DNA from: Limisphaerales bacterium
GTDB taxonomy: Bacteria; Verrucomicrobiota; Verrucomicrobiia; Limisphaerales; SXTU01
NCBI GenBank assembly: GCA_009773355.1
Contig: WRPG01000010.1
Coordinates: 1 to 64,000, forward strand
Length of the DNA stretch: 64,000 bases
Direction of reading: 5' to 3'
The stretch's first letter is position 1; each line of letters begins with the position of its first letter. The notes below the pieces were generated by a model. It did no database searches, had not been told where the DNA came from, and saw nothing but the letters and a program-made list of their open reading frames with translations. The position numbers and the translations under genes were made by a program. Positions 16,258 through 25,985 of the stretch are shown one piece after another.

Positions 16258-17672
16258 GTTTCACGCTCCTCCTCCTCGCCACCCTCGCCTCCGCCCAAGA
16301 CTTCGACCTCGTCCTCGCCAACGGCCGCATCCTCGACCCCGAATCCAAACTCGACGCCATCCGCCACGTCGGCATCCGCGACGGTGTGATTCGCACGGTG
16401 TCGGAGACGCCGTTGCGCGGGCGAACGGTTGTTGATGCCAGCGGCCTCGTCGTCGCGCCCGGCTTCATTGACCTGCACCAGCACGGGCAACAGCCGGAGG
16501 ATTACCACCTCAAGGCGCAGGACGGCGTGACGGCGGCGTTCGAGCTGGAGGTCGGCACGGCGGACGTGGACGCGTGGTATGCCGCGCGCGCGGGCAAGAC
16601 GCTGATTCACCACGGCGTGAGCGTCGGCCACATCCCGTGCCGCATGGCCGCGATGGGCGACCGGCCCGCGTTCCTGCCCGGCGCAAACTCCATGACGGCA
16701 ACCAACCCCGCGAGCGAGGCGCAACTGGCGGACTTGCGCCGGCTCGTCGAGCGCGGCCTCGAACGCGGCGCGGTGGCCGTGGGTTTCGGCATCCAATACA
16801 CGCCCGGCGCGACACAGTGGGAGATTCTGGAGATGTTCCGCGCCGCCGCGAAGTTCCGCGCGGCGTGCTCGGTCCACATCCGCGCGAAGGGCGACACGGG
16901 ACCGCACAATGTCTTCTCGTCCATTGAGGAACTCATCGCCGCCACCGCCGTCACCGGCGCGCCCGCGCACATCTGCCATGTCCAGAGCACCGCGAACCGC
17001 CTCACGCCTCGCGCGCTCGAACTCATCGCCGCCGCCCGCGTGCGCGGTCTCGACGTGAGCGTCGAGTGCTATCCCTACACCGCCGGGATGACGGACATCC
17101 GCTCGGCGATTTTCGACCCCGGCTGGCAGCAGCGCGCAGGCATTGATTTCGCCGACCTGCAATGGCCTGCGACCGGCGAACGGCTAAACGCGGCGAGCTT
17201 CGCGAAGTTCCGGCAGACTGGCGGCATGGTCATCGTCCACTCGAACCCCGAGTCCGTGGTGCGCGACGCCGTGGCGCATCCGCTCACCATGATTGCCAGC
17301 GATGGAATTCGCGGCCACCCGCGCCACGCCGGCGCGAGCGCGCGCATCCTTGGCCGCTACGTCCGCGAGACGCAGGCGCTCACGCTGATGCAGGCGGTCG
17401 AGAAACTTTCACTGATGCCCGCGCGCCGCCTGGAAGAACGCGTCCCGGCCATGAAGAACAAAGGTCGAGTGCGCGTGGGCGCGGATGCGGATCTCGTGGT
17501 CTTCGATGCGACCAAAGTCCGCGACCGCGCGACCTACGAGCAGCCCGACCTGCCGTCGGAAGGCATCCGCGATGTGCTGGTGGGCGGAGTATTCGTGGTG
17601 CGGGACGGCGCGTTACAGCCCGGCGTGCTGCCGGGAAAAGCCGTGCGAGCGCCAGTGTCTGCTGTGAAGTGA
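16185..17672 (+). CDS. Secreted D-aminoacylase / N-acyl-D-amino-acid deacylase-like amidohydrolase
   Basis: The 495-residue protein has an amidohydrolase fold: the N-terminal sandwich DLVLANGRILDPESK, the metal-binding His98-x-His100 in IDLHQHG, AHICHVQS, and the late Asp in MIASDGIRGHPR. The closing motif GADADLVVFD is typical of D-aminoacylases and dihydroorotase relatives. Residues 1-37 hold a signal peptide (VLRFTLLLLATLASAQ), suggesting export. The start codon at 16185 lies at the edge of an inverted repeat, and the hydrophobic stretch of the signal peptide is partly encoded by the other arm. Substrate is unknown. Confidence 0.85.
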   Translation: MRKKTQWAAVKAAGSLRRLTFYVLRFTLLLLATLASAQDFDLVLANGRILDPESKLDAIRHVGIRDGVIRTVSETPLRGRTVVDASGLVVAPGFIDLHQHGQQPEDYHLKAQDGVTAAFELEVGTADVDAWYAARAGKTLIHHGVSVGHIPCRMAAMGDRPAFLPGANSMTATNPASEAQLADLRRLVERGLERGAVAVGFGIQYTPGATQWEILEMFRAAAKFRAACSVHIRAKGDTGPHNVFSSIEELIAATAVTGAPAHICHVQSTANRLTPRALELIAAARVRGLDVSVECYPYTAGMTDIRSAIFDPGWQQRAGIDFADLQWPATGERLNAASFAKFRQTGGMVIVHSNPESVVRDAVAHPLTMIASDGIRGHPRHAGASARILGRYVRETQALTLMQAVEKLSLMPARRLEERVPAMKNKGRVRVGADADLVVFDATKVRDRATYEQPDLPSEGIRDVLVGGVFVVRDGALQPGVLPGKAVRAPVSAVK

Positions 17673-17682
17673 GCCAGTGACC

Positions 17683-17820
17683 GTCTTGGACTGCGGTGGC
17701 AAGCGGAGCGCGACACCGCTTTTTTTCCCGTGGAGCGGCTCCTATTCCACAAGCCTCCGCCCTGCTCCGCAGGATGCCAAAGCGCCGTCGCCGCTGCGCT
17801 CTGCCGGCGCAGTCCAAGAC
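17683..17820. repeat. Large intergenic palindrome (family shared with 29.7, 42.7 and 56.4 kb)
   Basis: The left arm 17683-17720 (GTCTTGGACTGCGGTGGC...) pairs with the right arm 17780-17820 (...GCGCAGTCCAAGAC). The reverse complement of 17683-17722 matches 42720-42759 at 37 of 40 positions, so this arm is a dispersed repeat. It fills the gap between two convergent genes. Confidence 0.8.
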
Positions 17821-17847
17821 TGCTCTCCGAAAACCGAACGCCGTAAT

Positions 17848-19068
17848 TCAGCCCGGCGACGGGAAGCTGTCTTCGAGTAATTTCACCTGCTGTGGACGCA
17901 GCGTGTGGACGGAGAACCTCGCGGCGGTGCGGGCGAACAGCTCCTTGTCCCCGCGCGTGCCGAGCGCGGCGATGCGCCTGATCTGCGCGGCCGCGTCGTC
18001 CGGCCGTCCGTGCGCCACGCGCGCGGTGTGCGGCGAGCCGTCCATGCTCGCGAGGATGTCCGCGAGATGACTTGGCTCGGGGCCGACGTAAAGCACCGGC
18101 GCGCCGACGGTGAGGATGTTGTAAATCTTGCAGGGGTGAATCATCCCGACGAAAGGCTCGCCGAGCACGACCGTGTGCAGATCCGCCGCCGAGAGCGACC
18201 CGGCCAGTTCGTTGAGCGGCTGGTAGGGCAGGCAGAGGATGTTCTTCAAGCCGTGTTGCTCGGCGAACTTCCGCACCCGGGGATGCTCGCTGCCGCCGCC
18301 GACGAAGCAGAAGGCAAAGCGCGGGTCGCCGGCGAGCTGGCGCGCGGCTTCCATCAGCGTCGTGAGCGGATGCACCGGGCTGTGGTTGCCGGAATACATG
18401 ACGACGAACTTGTCTGTCAGCCCGTGCGCGGCGCGGAACTTCGCCCGGCCCTCGGCATCGAAGTGAACGGCCTCGTCGTGCGCCCACGGCGGAATGACTG
18501 CGACGCGTTCGGCGGGAATCCCCTTGGCCACGATGCGGTCGCGCATGAAGCGGTCAAGCGCGATGATGCGGTGCGACTGCCGCAGGCTGAAGCGCGACAT
18601 CACTTCCAGCGCGCGCGTCGGGAGGCTGCCTTCGCGCAACCAGCCGGCGGCGAGCGCCTCGTCCGGGTTCATGTCCATCACCCAGTAGAAGAGCTTCGCG
18701 CCGCGCAGCCGGCAAAACCACGCGGCGAGATATGAGACGAGCGGCGGCGAGGTCAGGGCAACGACCGCGTCGTAACGGCCCGCCGCGAGCAGGCGAAGCG
18801 TGCAGGCCGCGCTGAACGAGCCGAAGTCCGCCGCGCGCTTCCACTTCGCGCCCTTGCCGAAGCCGGTCGAGGCGAGGCGGCGGATTTCAATGCCCTTCCA
18901 AGTTTCGCGCGCCGGGAAGCGCTGCTCCGGCCGGTCATAGGCGCGGCGGCTGGCGATGGCCGTGACGTGGTGCCCGCGCTCCACCAGCCCCACGCCGAAG
19001 TCGGACAAGTGCTGCGCCGTGGACGCCACGTCCGGGTGGAAGCACTGGTTGAGGAGCAGAATGCGCAT
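17848..19068 (-). CDS. Glycosyltransferase family 4 (WcaI-like)
   Basis: The 406-residue protein is a GT-B glycosyltransferase. Its start, MRILLLNQCFHPDVASTAQHL, is close to WcaI-like enzymes; the C-terminal nucleotide-sugar site is seen as MYSGNHSPVHPLTTLMEA and GMIHPCKIYNILTVGAPVLYVG. It should add a sugar to a growing polysaccharide or glycolipid on the cytosolic membrane face. The ATG at 19068 is preferred over an upstream TTG. A terminator-like hairpin ends 12 bases before this ATG. The neighbouring epimerase and GT4 gene suggest a small exopolysaccharide locus. Confidence 0.88.
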   Translation of the reverse strand: MRILLLNQCFHPDVASTAQHLSDFGVGLVERGHHVTAIASRRAYDRPEQRFPARETWKGIEIRRLASTGFGKGAKWKRAADFGSFSAACTLRLLAAGRYDAVVALTSPPLVSYLAAWFCRLRGAKLFYWVMDMNPDEALAAGWLREGSLPTRALEVMSRFSLRQSHRIIALDRFMRDRIVAKGIPAERVAVIPPWAHDEAVHFDAEGRAKFRAAHGLTDKFVVMYSGNHSPVHPLTTLMEAARQLAGDPRFAFCFVGGGSEHPRVRKFAEQHGLKNILCLPYQPLNELAGSLSAADLHTVVLGEPFVGMIHPCKIYNILTVGAPVLYVGPEPSHLADILASMDGSPHTARVAHGRPDDAAAQIRRIAALGTRGDKELFARTAARFSVHTLRPQQVKLLEDSFPSPG

Positions 19069-19072
19069 CGGC

Positions 19073-19109
19073 AAAAGCAAACGCGCCGACGCTAATGAGC
19101 CGGCGCGTT
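19073..19109 (-). terminator. Intrinsic terminator of the epimerase gene, abutting the next start codon
   Basis: On the minus strand a 10-bp stem (19099-19108 with 19081-19090, one G-U pair) is followed by TTTGCTTTTG. It lies 26 bases after the epimerase stop and ends only 12 bases before the ATG of the glycosyltransferase. Confidence 0.75.
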
Positions 19110-19134
19110 CGAGGGAAGCTTCGGTGTCAGCGGC

Positions 19135-20121
19135 TCACTTCGATTTCGCCTGGGACACCATCTGGTCGTGGATCCACGCGTAAGTCTTCTCCAGGCCGGT
19201 GCGCAGCGGGATGGACGGCTCCCAGCCGAAGACTTTTTGGATGAGCGTGTTGTCCGAGTTGCGGCCGTTCACGCCCTTGGGCGCGTCGAGCTTGTAGTTG
19301 CGCTTGAGCTTCACGCCGGCGATGGACTCTGCAAGGTCCACGAGCTGGTTGATGGTGACCTTCTCCGAGCTGCCGATGTTGATCGGCTCGACGTAGTCGC
19401 TGTGCGTGAGCATCTGCGTGCCCTTGAGGCAGTCGTCAATATACATGAACGAGCGCGTCTGGTTGCCGTCGCCCCAGATTTCGATCTCGTGCTTCCCGGC
19501 GAGCTTGGCGGCGATGACCTTGCGGCACACGGCGGCGGGAGCCTTCTCGCGTCCGCCGTCCCAGGTGCCCTCGGGGCCATAGACGTTGTGATAGCGGGCC
19601 ACGCGGGTCTTCACGCCGTAATCCTCGCGGAAGTGGCGGCACATCCGCTCGCTGAAAAGTTTTTCCCAGCCGTAGCCGTCCTCGGGCATCGCGGGATAGG
19701 CGTCCTCCTCCTTCAGTCCGGTGATCGAGGGGTCGGTCTGCTTGGAGCCGTTATAGACGCACGCGGAGGACGCGTAGAAGAAACGGTCCACGCCGGCGGT
19801 CTTGGCGGCCATGAGCAGGTGGGTGTTGATGAGCACGCTCAACATGCAGAGCGCCTTGTTGTTCTCGATGAAGCCCATGCCGCCCATGTCGGCGGCGAGG
19901 TTGTATACCACGGACGCGCCCTGCATCGCGCGCTCGCACGCGGCCTTGTCCTGCAGGTCGAGGACGAGGTTCTCCACGCCATCGAACTTCTGATACCAGC
20001 CGTCGAAGGGCTTCACGTCCACGCTGCGGATGGGGCCGATGCCCTGCCGCCGCAAGTCCGCCACCAGATGGCCGCCGATGAAGCCGCCACCGCCACACAC
20101 CACCGTCACGTTGTTTTTCAT
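19135..20121 (-). CDS. GDP-mannose 3,5-epimerase-like NAD-dependent epimerase
   Basis: The 328-residue extended SDR resembles plant GDP-mannose 3,5-epimerase closely. NAD binding is GGGGFIGG (10-17); the catalytic set is present as Cys121 in SSACVY, Tyr150 and Lys154 in YGWEK; the substrate loop REKAPAAVCRK is at 191-201; and GTWDGG, WGDGNQTRSF and GRNSDN match the plant enzyme. The reaction converts GDP-D-mannose to GDP-L-galactose (and L-gulose), here presumably for surface glycan. The ATG at 20121 gives the proper Rossmann start; the open frame further upstream has no support. GT4 genes lie on both sides. Confidence 0.87.
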   Translation of the reverse strand: MKNNVTVVCGGGGFIGGHLVADLRRQGIGPIRSVDVKPFDGWYQKFDGVENLVLDLQDKAACERAMQGASVVYNLAADMGGMGFIENNKALCMLSVLINTHLLMAAKTAGVDRFFYASSACVYNGSKQTDPSITGLKEEDAYPAMPEDGYGWEKLFSERMCRHFREDYGVKTRVARYHNVYGPEGTWDGGREKAPAAVCRKVIAAKLAGKHEIEIWGDGNQTRSFMYIDDCLKGTQMLTHSDYVEPINIGSSEKVTINQLVDLAESIAGVKLKRNYKLDAPKGVNGRNSDNTLIQKVFGWEPSIPLRTGLEKTYAWIHDQMVSQAKSK

Positions 20122-20272
20122 GCGTCTGTTCTGCGTCGAGCCGTCGGCGGGTTCAAGCTGGCTGCCAACGGCGCGCCCAGAAGCCGAACGGGCGGACAGA
20201 TTGTCCAAGTTCAGCCCCGAGGGAAATCAGTTTCTTTGCTGACGGCGCGGCGGCCGCGCGCGGCGGCTCGTT

Positions 20273-21511
20273 TTGACTTCGCCGGCCATTGTGGCTTCAC
20301 TGCCGGCCTTGAGCACGCAAACCGAAGGCGGCATCACGGTTGGCTATGTCGGCGTCCATGCGGCCTACCAGGCGGCGCTGACGGCGGCGGAGCTGGGGCG
20401 GCTCGACTGCTTTTACTGCTCGTTGCTGGCGGCTCCGGGGAAATGGGGCGGTCTGGCTTCCTGCGTGGCGGGTGCGGACCGGCTCGCGAGCCGCCGGCTT
20501 TCCGGCCTGCCTCCTGAACGGGTGGTGGAACACCCGTGGCCGTTTCTCGCCGAGCGGCTGCACGCGCGGTTGGGGCGGGGCGGCACGGATCACTGGCTGC
20601 GCGCGTGCGAGGCGTTCGATCAGTGGATGGCCCGACGGCTCGCGGCCAGCCGGAGCCGGTTGATTTACGGCGTGGACAGTTGCGCCGAAGCAACCTTCCG
20701 GCAGGCCTCGGCAATGGGCATGGTCCGGGTGGCTGAGTGCCCGGGAGTTCATCCCCAGTTCATGCAGGGAATCCTGGCGGAAACTTTTGGCGGCTCCGGC
20801 CAGGCCTATCTCGCCGCGCCCATCCCGCAGCGCAAGCTCCGCACCTACGAGCTTGCGGACGTGCTGGTGACGCATTCCGCCATTCACACGCGCAGCTTCG
20901 TCGAGGCGGGCGTTCCATGTGACCGGATCTTCGAGTGCCCGCTCTGGGTGGACACCGACCTGTTTCATGCGGAAGGACGCCCCTCGGGAGCCGGATCAAG
21001 CGGCCGGCTGCGGGCCTTGTTCGCGGGCAGAGTCAATGTGCTCAAGGGCATCCCCTGGCTGTGCGACGCCCTCCGCCGGGTCCAGGCCGATGTTGACCTG
21101 ACCGTGGTCGGGACGGCTGACGCGAAGGGCCGCGAGCTGCTGGGCCGGGCGCCGGCGAACGTCACCTGGCATCCGCCCGTCACCAAGCCGGAGCTGCGGG
21201 CCATTTACCAGCGGCACGACGTGCTGGTGCTGCCCTCGCTGATGGACACCTTCGGCTCCGTCGCGCTGGAGGCGATGGCCTGCGGCCTGCCGGTGATCGT
21301 GACGCACCATTGCGGCGTGCCCGTCCCCGACGAGTCATGGCGGGTGCCGGTCAGAAACAGTGATGCCATCGCCGAACGGCTGGCCATGTATGCCGCGGAT
21401 CGCGCGCGGCTGGCGCGGGACGCGCAGGCGGCCCTGACCTTCGCGCGCCAGCAGACGCCGGCAGCTTTTCGTCAGCGGCTGGCGGCGGGGTTTCAGGCCT
21501 GGTGCGTGTGA
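20273..21511 (+). CDS. Glycosyltransferase family 4
   Basis: About 412 residues if the TTG at 20273 is used; a GTG at 20289 is another choice, and there is no early ATG. The C-terminal half has the GT4 GT-B features LFAGRVNVLKGIPWLCDALR, VLPSLMDTFGSVALEAMACGLPV (with the acidic EALEAMA-like motif) and VIVTHHCGVP. It should be a retaining nucleotide-sugar glycosyltransferase. It is divergent from the GDP-mannose epimerase, sharing a 150-base upstream region, which supports a shared glycan role. Confidence 0.82.
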   Translation: MTSPAIVASLPALSTQTEGGITVGYVGVHAAYQAALTAAELGRLDCFYCSLLAAPGKWGGLASCVAGADRLASRRLSGLPPERVVEHPWPFLAERLHARLGRGGTDHWLRACEAFDQWMARRLAASRSRLIYGVDSCAEATFRQASAMGMVRVAECPGVHPQFMQGILAETFGGSGQAYLAAPIPQRKLRTYELADVLVTHSAIHTRSFVEAGVPCDRIFECPLWVDTDLFHAEGRPSGAGSSGRLRALFAGRVNVLKGIPWLCDALRRVQADVDLTVVGTADAKGRELLGRAPANVTWHPPVTKPELRAIYQRHDVLVLPSLMDTFGSVALEAMACGLPVIVTHHCGVPVPDESWRVPVRNSDAIAERLAMYAADRARLARDAQAALTFARQQTPAAFRQRLAAGFQAWCV

Positions 21512-21545
21512 GCGCGGGCTTAACCGGAACGCTGAAGTCGCCGGC

Positions 21546-21606
21546 CGCGCCGCCCGGGGGTGGCGCAGGCTTGCCGCCTGCTGTTTTGCGGGTGGGCAAC
21601 CCGCCG
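21546..21606. repeat. Pair of short hairpins
   Basis: GCAGGCTTGCCGCCTGC and GCGGGTGGGCAACCCGC lie about ten bases apart. They have the short-stem hairpin design seen elsewhere in the window. The surrounding gap 21512-21752 shows nothing else except the rho terminator. Confidence 0.5.
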
Positions 21607-21695
21607 CCGTCACGCACTTTGCTGAACGGTGCTGATGGCCGGATGACCTCCCGCCTGCAAGTCTGCGCTGCGAGGCCGGGCCACCACCGTCCTCC

Positions 21696-21726
21696 AAAGC
21701 AAAAGGCCGGCAACCAGCCGGCCTTT
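21696..21726 (-). terminator. Intrinsic terminator of rho
   Basis: AAAGGCCGGCTGGTTGCCGG continues with CCTTTTGCTTT on the minus strand: a GGCCGGC stem around CAACCA (21702-21726), then T residues. It lies about 26 bases past the rho stop. Confidence 0.75.
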
Positions 21727-21752
21727 GCGTGAAACTCGAAGGCAGACGACGA

Positions 21753-22907
21753 CTACTTCATCTGCGAAAGCAGCTCGTCGTTGGTCTTGAACTTCTTGAG
21801 CGCGTTCAGGAGCGTCTCCATGGCCTCGACGGGGTTGAGGTCCACCATCATGCGGCGCAGCTTGCGGATGGCGTCGAGATGCTTCACGGGGAAAAGTTTC
21901 TCCTCCTTGCGCGTGCCGGACTTGGGGATGTCAATGGCCGGGTAGAGGCGGCGGTCGGAGAGCTTGCGGTCGAGGACCAGCTCCATGTTGCCGGTGCCCT
22001 TGAACTCCTGGAAGATCAGCTCGTCCATGCGGCTGCCGGTGTCCACCAGCGCGGTGGCGATGATGGTCAGGGAGCCGCCACCCTCGATCTTGCGGGCGGA
22101 GGCGAACATCTTGCGGGGGATCTCCAGCGCGCGGGCGTCCACGCCGCCGGTCATCGTGCGGCCGGAGCCGCCGTGGACGGAGTTGTAGGCGCGGGCGACG
22201 CGGGTGAGGGAGTCGAGCAGGACGACGACGTCCTTGCCGCCCTCGACCATGCGGCGGCAGCGCTCGATCATGAAGCGGCTGAGGCGGACGTGGGTTTCGA
22301 GGTCCATGTCGTTGGAACTGGCGACGACCTCGGCGGTGACGCTGCGCTGGAAGTCGGTGACCTCCTCGGGGCGCTCGTCAATGAGCAGCACCATCACGAA
22401 GACCTCGGGGTGGTTGGTGGTGATGGCGTTGGCCATCTGCTTCATCACCGTGGTTTTGCCGGTGCGGGGCGGGGCGACGATGATGCCGCGCGTGCCGCGC
22501 CCGATGGGGGTGACGAGGTCAATGACGCGGGTCTCGAGCAGGTCGGGCGTGGTTTCGAGGCGGAACTTGTCAATGGGGTCAATGGACGTGAGGTTCTCGA
22601 AGCGGGACTGCTTGGTGTAGTCGTTGAAGGGCAGGCCGTTGACGTTGATGACCTCGCGGAGCTGCGGGCTGCTGCCGCGATGGGGCGGCTGGAGCTTGCC
22701 TTCGACGAGCACGCCCTCCCGGAGGAAGTTCTTCTTGATGCAGTCGGGCGTGACGAAGACGTCGGTGGGCTTGGGCTGGAACTTGTTGTCAATGGAACGG
22801 AGAAACCCGAAGCCCTTCTCGGCGATTTCAAGGAAGCCGGAGCCAATCTCCGGGGTTTTGTGCTGCTGCTGCTGCCCCTGCGGGTGCTGCTGGTCTGGTC
22901 TGCTCAT
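21753..22907 (-). CDS. rho: Transcription termination factor Rho
   Basis: The 384-residue ATPase has the Rho cold-shock-like RNA-binding region ([14 protein letters not shown], then [17 protein letters not shown]) and the hexameric motor. The Walker A sequence PPRTGKTT is at about 146-153, with [31 protein letters not shown] and [16 protein letters not shown]. The chain is shorter than E. coli Rho (419) and has a Gln-rich N-terminal stretch. The ATG at 22907 is chosen; an upstream TTG would add 15 residues of no known role. The gene has its own terminator. Confidence 0.96.
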   Translation of the reverse strand: MSRPDQQHPQGQQQQHKTPEIGSGFLEIAEKGFGFLRSIDNKFQPKPTDVFVTPDCIKKNFLREGVLVEGKLQPPHRGSSPQLREVINVNGLPFNDYTKQSRFENLTSIDPIDKFRLETTPDLLETRVIDLVTPIGRGTRGIIVAPPRTGKTTVMKQMANAITTNHPEVFVMVLLIDERPEEVTDFQRSVTAEVVASSNDMDLETHVRLSRFMIERCRRMVEGGKDVVVLLDSLTRVARAYNSVHGGSGRTMTGGVDARALEIPRKMFASARKIEGGGSLTIIATALVDTGSRMDELIFQEFKGTGNMELVLDRKLSDRRLYPAIDIPKSGTRKEEKLFPVKHLDAIRKLRRMMVDLNPVEAMETLLNALKKFKTNDELLSQMK

Positions 22908-23255
22908 ATGAATCTCTGGTGGCAATCCAACGCTCGAATCGAAGGCGGGCAACTACAGGTATGCCTAGACCTTGGCTCCGGTGAACCGGAAGACTTTTCA
23001 ATCTGCTCTCTGGAAAACCGCGCCCGGCGTGAATGCCGAAGTTTGGCGCTGGTTGGTTGCGACGCGCGCAGTAGAGCCGCCTCGCCGGGCGGATGCAACT
23101 GTTATTTTGGCGCGCGCCCAACCAAGGTGCCGCACTTCGCCCGGCGGGAACCGCACGCGTCTCCAAGCCAGGTCGTGCCCGGCATTGCCCAGTTGACATG
23201 AAAACGCCCGCTGCCGGTGGACAGCGGGCGCTGGTGCGGAAAGCGAGGACGCGGA
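22908..23255. other. 348-base gap between rho and the superoxide dismutase gene
   Basis: Apart from the sod terminator at 23201-23230, no gene or strong repeat is seen. A rho promoter should lie here, on the minus strand, but no convincing -35/-10 pair was found by eye. Confidence 0.5.
23201..23230 (-). terminator. Intrinsic terminator of the superoxide dismutase gene
   Basis: On the minus strand CGCCCGCTGTCCACCGGCAG continues with CGGGCGTTTT: an 8-bp GC stem (CGCCCGCT/AGCGGGCG region) then four T residues, 26 bases after the stop codon. Confidence 0.85.
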
Positions 23256-23879
<624 letters not shown>

Positions 23880-23951
23880 AGGATTTTCGATTTGGGTTTG
23901 TTGACTGAAACAGCGGGGCGGAACGTAACACCCGTCCGCGCGTCCGACAAG

Positions 23952-24569
23952 TCAGGAGGCCAGCCGGACGAAGTTTTCGAGCAGCCGCAGGCCGACGGCC
24001 TGGCTCTTCTCCGGGTGGAACTGCGTGGCGAAGACGTTGTCGCGCCACACCGAGGAGGCGAAATGGTCGCCGTAGTCCGTGCGGGTGGCAATGATGTCCG
24101 CGTCAATGGGCTGCGGGTAGAAGCTGTGGACGAAATAGACGTGGCTGCCGTCGGGAATGCCCGCGTAGAGCGGGCAGCCGGGGCGCACCAGGTGAACCTG
24201 GTTCCAGCCGATCTGCGGGATCTTCAGCCCGGGCCGCTCCGTGAAGCGCACCACCTTGCCGCCGAACACGCCGAGGCCCGCCGCGCAACTGTTGAACTCC
24301 TCGCTCTTCTCGAACAGCGCCTGATAGCCGACGCAGATGCCCAGGAAGGGCCGCCCAGTCTGGATGAACTCCTTCACCGCCCCGAGCAGGTCCTGCCGCT
24401 GCATCGCGGAGATGCAGTCGTCGAACGCGCCGACACCAGGCAGCACGACGGCGCGCGCCTCGCGCAGCGGCTCGGGCCGCGTGGTGACGAGCAGGTCCGC
24501 GCCCACCTTGCGCAGGGCCTTCTCCACGCTGCGCAGGTTGCCGGAGCCGTAATCGAGCAGAGCAATCAC
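23952..24569 (-). CDS. hisH: Imidazole glycerol phosphate synthase glutaminase subunit HisH
   Basis: The 205-residue class I glutamine amidotransferase starts with GTG (MIALLDYGSGNLRSVEKAL). The nucleophile cysteine is in GICVGYQAL, where most homologues have GICLGMQ, and the His-Glu pair is in QFHPEKSQ. HisH supplies ammonia to HisF in histidine synthesis. HisF and the other his genes are not beside it. Confidence 0.93.
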   Translation of the reverse strand: MIALLDYGSGNLRSVEKALRKVGADLLVTTRPEPLREARAVVLPGVGAFDDCISAMQRQDLLGAVKEFIQTGRPFLGICVGYQALFEKSEEFNSCAAGLGVFGGKVVRFTERPGLKIPQIGWNQVHLVRPGCPLYAGIPDGSHVYFVHSFYPQPIDADIIATRTDYGDHFASSVWRDNVFATQFHPEKSQAVGLRLLENFVRLAS

Positions 24570-24583
24570 GGGAAAAGTCTAAG

Positions 24584-24610
24584 CACGGATGGATGCGGAT
24601 GGACACGGAT
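24584..24610. repeat. Half-copy of the CACGGATG repeat
   Basis: CACGGATGGATGCGGATGGA followed by CACGGAT resembles one arm of the outer palindrome at 60218-60370. No matching arm is seen nearby. It lies in the divergent gap between hisH and hisS. Confidence 0.5.
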
Positions 24611-24719
24611 TTTCTGTTCGTCGCCTCTGCCCTTTCCCGCCGGCCATTCCCGCTCCTGCCCTGGCCGCCCGCTTTTCTCCTTTATCGCTTCCCGCCCGCT
24701 CCGCATAGTCCCCGACCCT

Positions 24720-25979
24720 ATGGACCGACTGCCTGGCTTCCGGGACTTCTATCCCGAACCGCTGCCGCCGACGAAGGACGAGTTGTGGAGCATGGACGCC
24801 CGCAACCACATCTTCGACTCGTGGCGCGCGGTCGCCCGCCGCTATGGCTTCCGCGAATACGAAGGCCCGCCTCTCGAACCCCTCGAGCTTTACACCAACA
24901 AGTCGGGTGAGGAAATCGTCGGCCAGCTCTTCAACTTCGTGGACAAGGGCGAGCGCGCCGTCGCGATGCGCCCGGAGATGACGCCCACGCTCGCTCGCAT
25001 GGCTGCCGCACAGGAACGCGCCTACAAGAAGCCCTTCAAGTGGTTCTCCATCCCGCAGCTCTTCCGCTACGAGAAGCAGCAGAAGGGCCGCAAGCGCGAA
25101 CACTTCCAGCTCAACTGCGACATCATCGGCGAGCACGACCGCGCCGCCGACGCCGAGCTGATTGCGCTGCTCATTGACACGCTCCGCGCGCTCGGTCTGA
25201 CCAGCGCGGACTTCGTCGTGCGCCTGAGCAGCCGCAACGCGTGGTCCGAGTTCTTTGCCTCGCGCTGCCCCGACGCCGCCAAGGCCTACGACTTCTTCCA
25301 GATCGTGGACAAATTGGACCGCACCCGGCCGGAAGACAGCGCCGCGCTGCTCGCCCCGCTCGGCTTCAAGCTGGAGGAAGTGCAGGCGTTCATCACCGGC
25401 GGCCAGCCCAACGCGGAGTTGCAGCTCATCCTCGACCAGCTTGCCGCGCGCGGCCTGCGCGACTTCGTGCGCGTGGACTACGGCGTCATCCGCGGCCTCG
25501 CCTACTACACTGGCCCGGTCTTCGAGGCCTTCGACATCAAGGGCGAGTTCCGCGCCATCTGCGGCGGCGGGCGTTATGACCACCTCATCAAGCAGGTCAG
25601 CGGCGGCAAGGTGGACCTCCCCGCGCTCGGCTTCGGCATGGGCGACGTCGTGCTCTTCGAGTTGCTCAAGTCGCGCGGCCTGCTCCCGCAGTTCACCGCC
25701 GGCCTCGCCGTCTACGTGCTCATCGAGGACGAGACCCTCCGCGCCGACTCCCTCCGCCTCATCCAGCAACTCCGCGAAGCCGGCCTCGCCACCGAGTTCA
25801 GCCTCACGCCCACGAAAGGCGACAAGCAGTTCAAGCGCGCGCTGGAACTGAACGCCGCGCACACGGTCCGCCTGGAGAAGCAAGCCGACGGCTCGCTCGC
25901 CGCGAAGCTCAAGCATCTCAAGTCCCGCGAGGAATCCACACTCGCTCCCGCCGAAGTGGTGAAACGCCTCGTCCCCTAA
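24720..25979 (+). CDS. hisS: Histidyl-tRNA synthetase
   Basis: The 419-residue class II synthetase begins MDRLPGFRDFYPE. Motif 2 appears as RPEMTPTLARM and KWFSIPQLFRYEKQQKGRKREHFQLNCDI; the histidine-binding region is GLAYYTGPVFEAFD and GGGRYDHLI; the C-terminal anticodon domain follows from about residue 330. The frame is open for 1.5 kb upstream, but that part overlaps other genes and lacks similarity. der follows after 6 bases, so hisS and der are almost certainly co-transcribed. Confidence 0.95.
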   Translation: MDRLPGFRDFYPEPLPPTKDELWSMDARNHIFDSWRAVARRYGFREYEGPPLEPLELYTNKSGEEIVGQLFNFVDKGERAVAMRPEMTPTLARMAAAQERAYKKPFKWFSIPQLFRYEKQQKGRKREHFQLNCDIIGEHDRAADAELIALLIDTLRALGLTSADFVVRLSSRNAWSEFFASRCPDAAKAYDFFQIVDKLDRTRPEDSAALLAPLGFKLEEVQAFITGGQPNAELQLILDQLAARGLRDFVRVDYGVIRGLAYYTGPVFEAFDIKGEFRAICGGGRYDHLIKQVSGGKVDLPALGFGMGDVVLFELLKSRGLLPQFTAGLAVYVLIEDETLRADSLRLIQQLREAGLATEFSLTPTKGDKQFKRALELNAAHTVRLEKQADGSLAAKLKHLKSREESTLAPAEVVKRLVP

Positions 25980-25985
25980 ACCATC

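Noticed and set aside
22908-22952. TTG start 15 codons upstream for rho
   Set aside because: The extra residues do not resemble Rho N-termini, and the ATG at 22907 is available.
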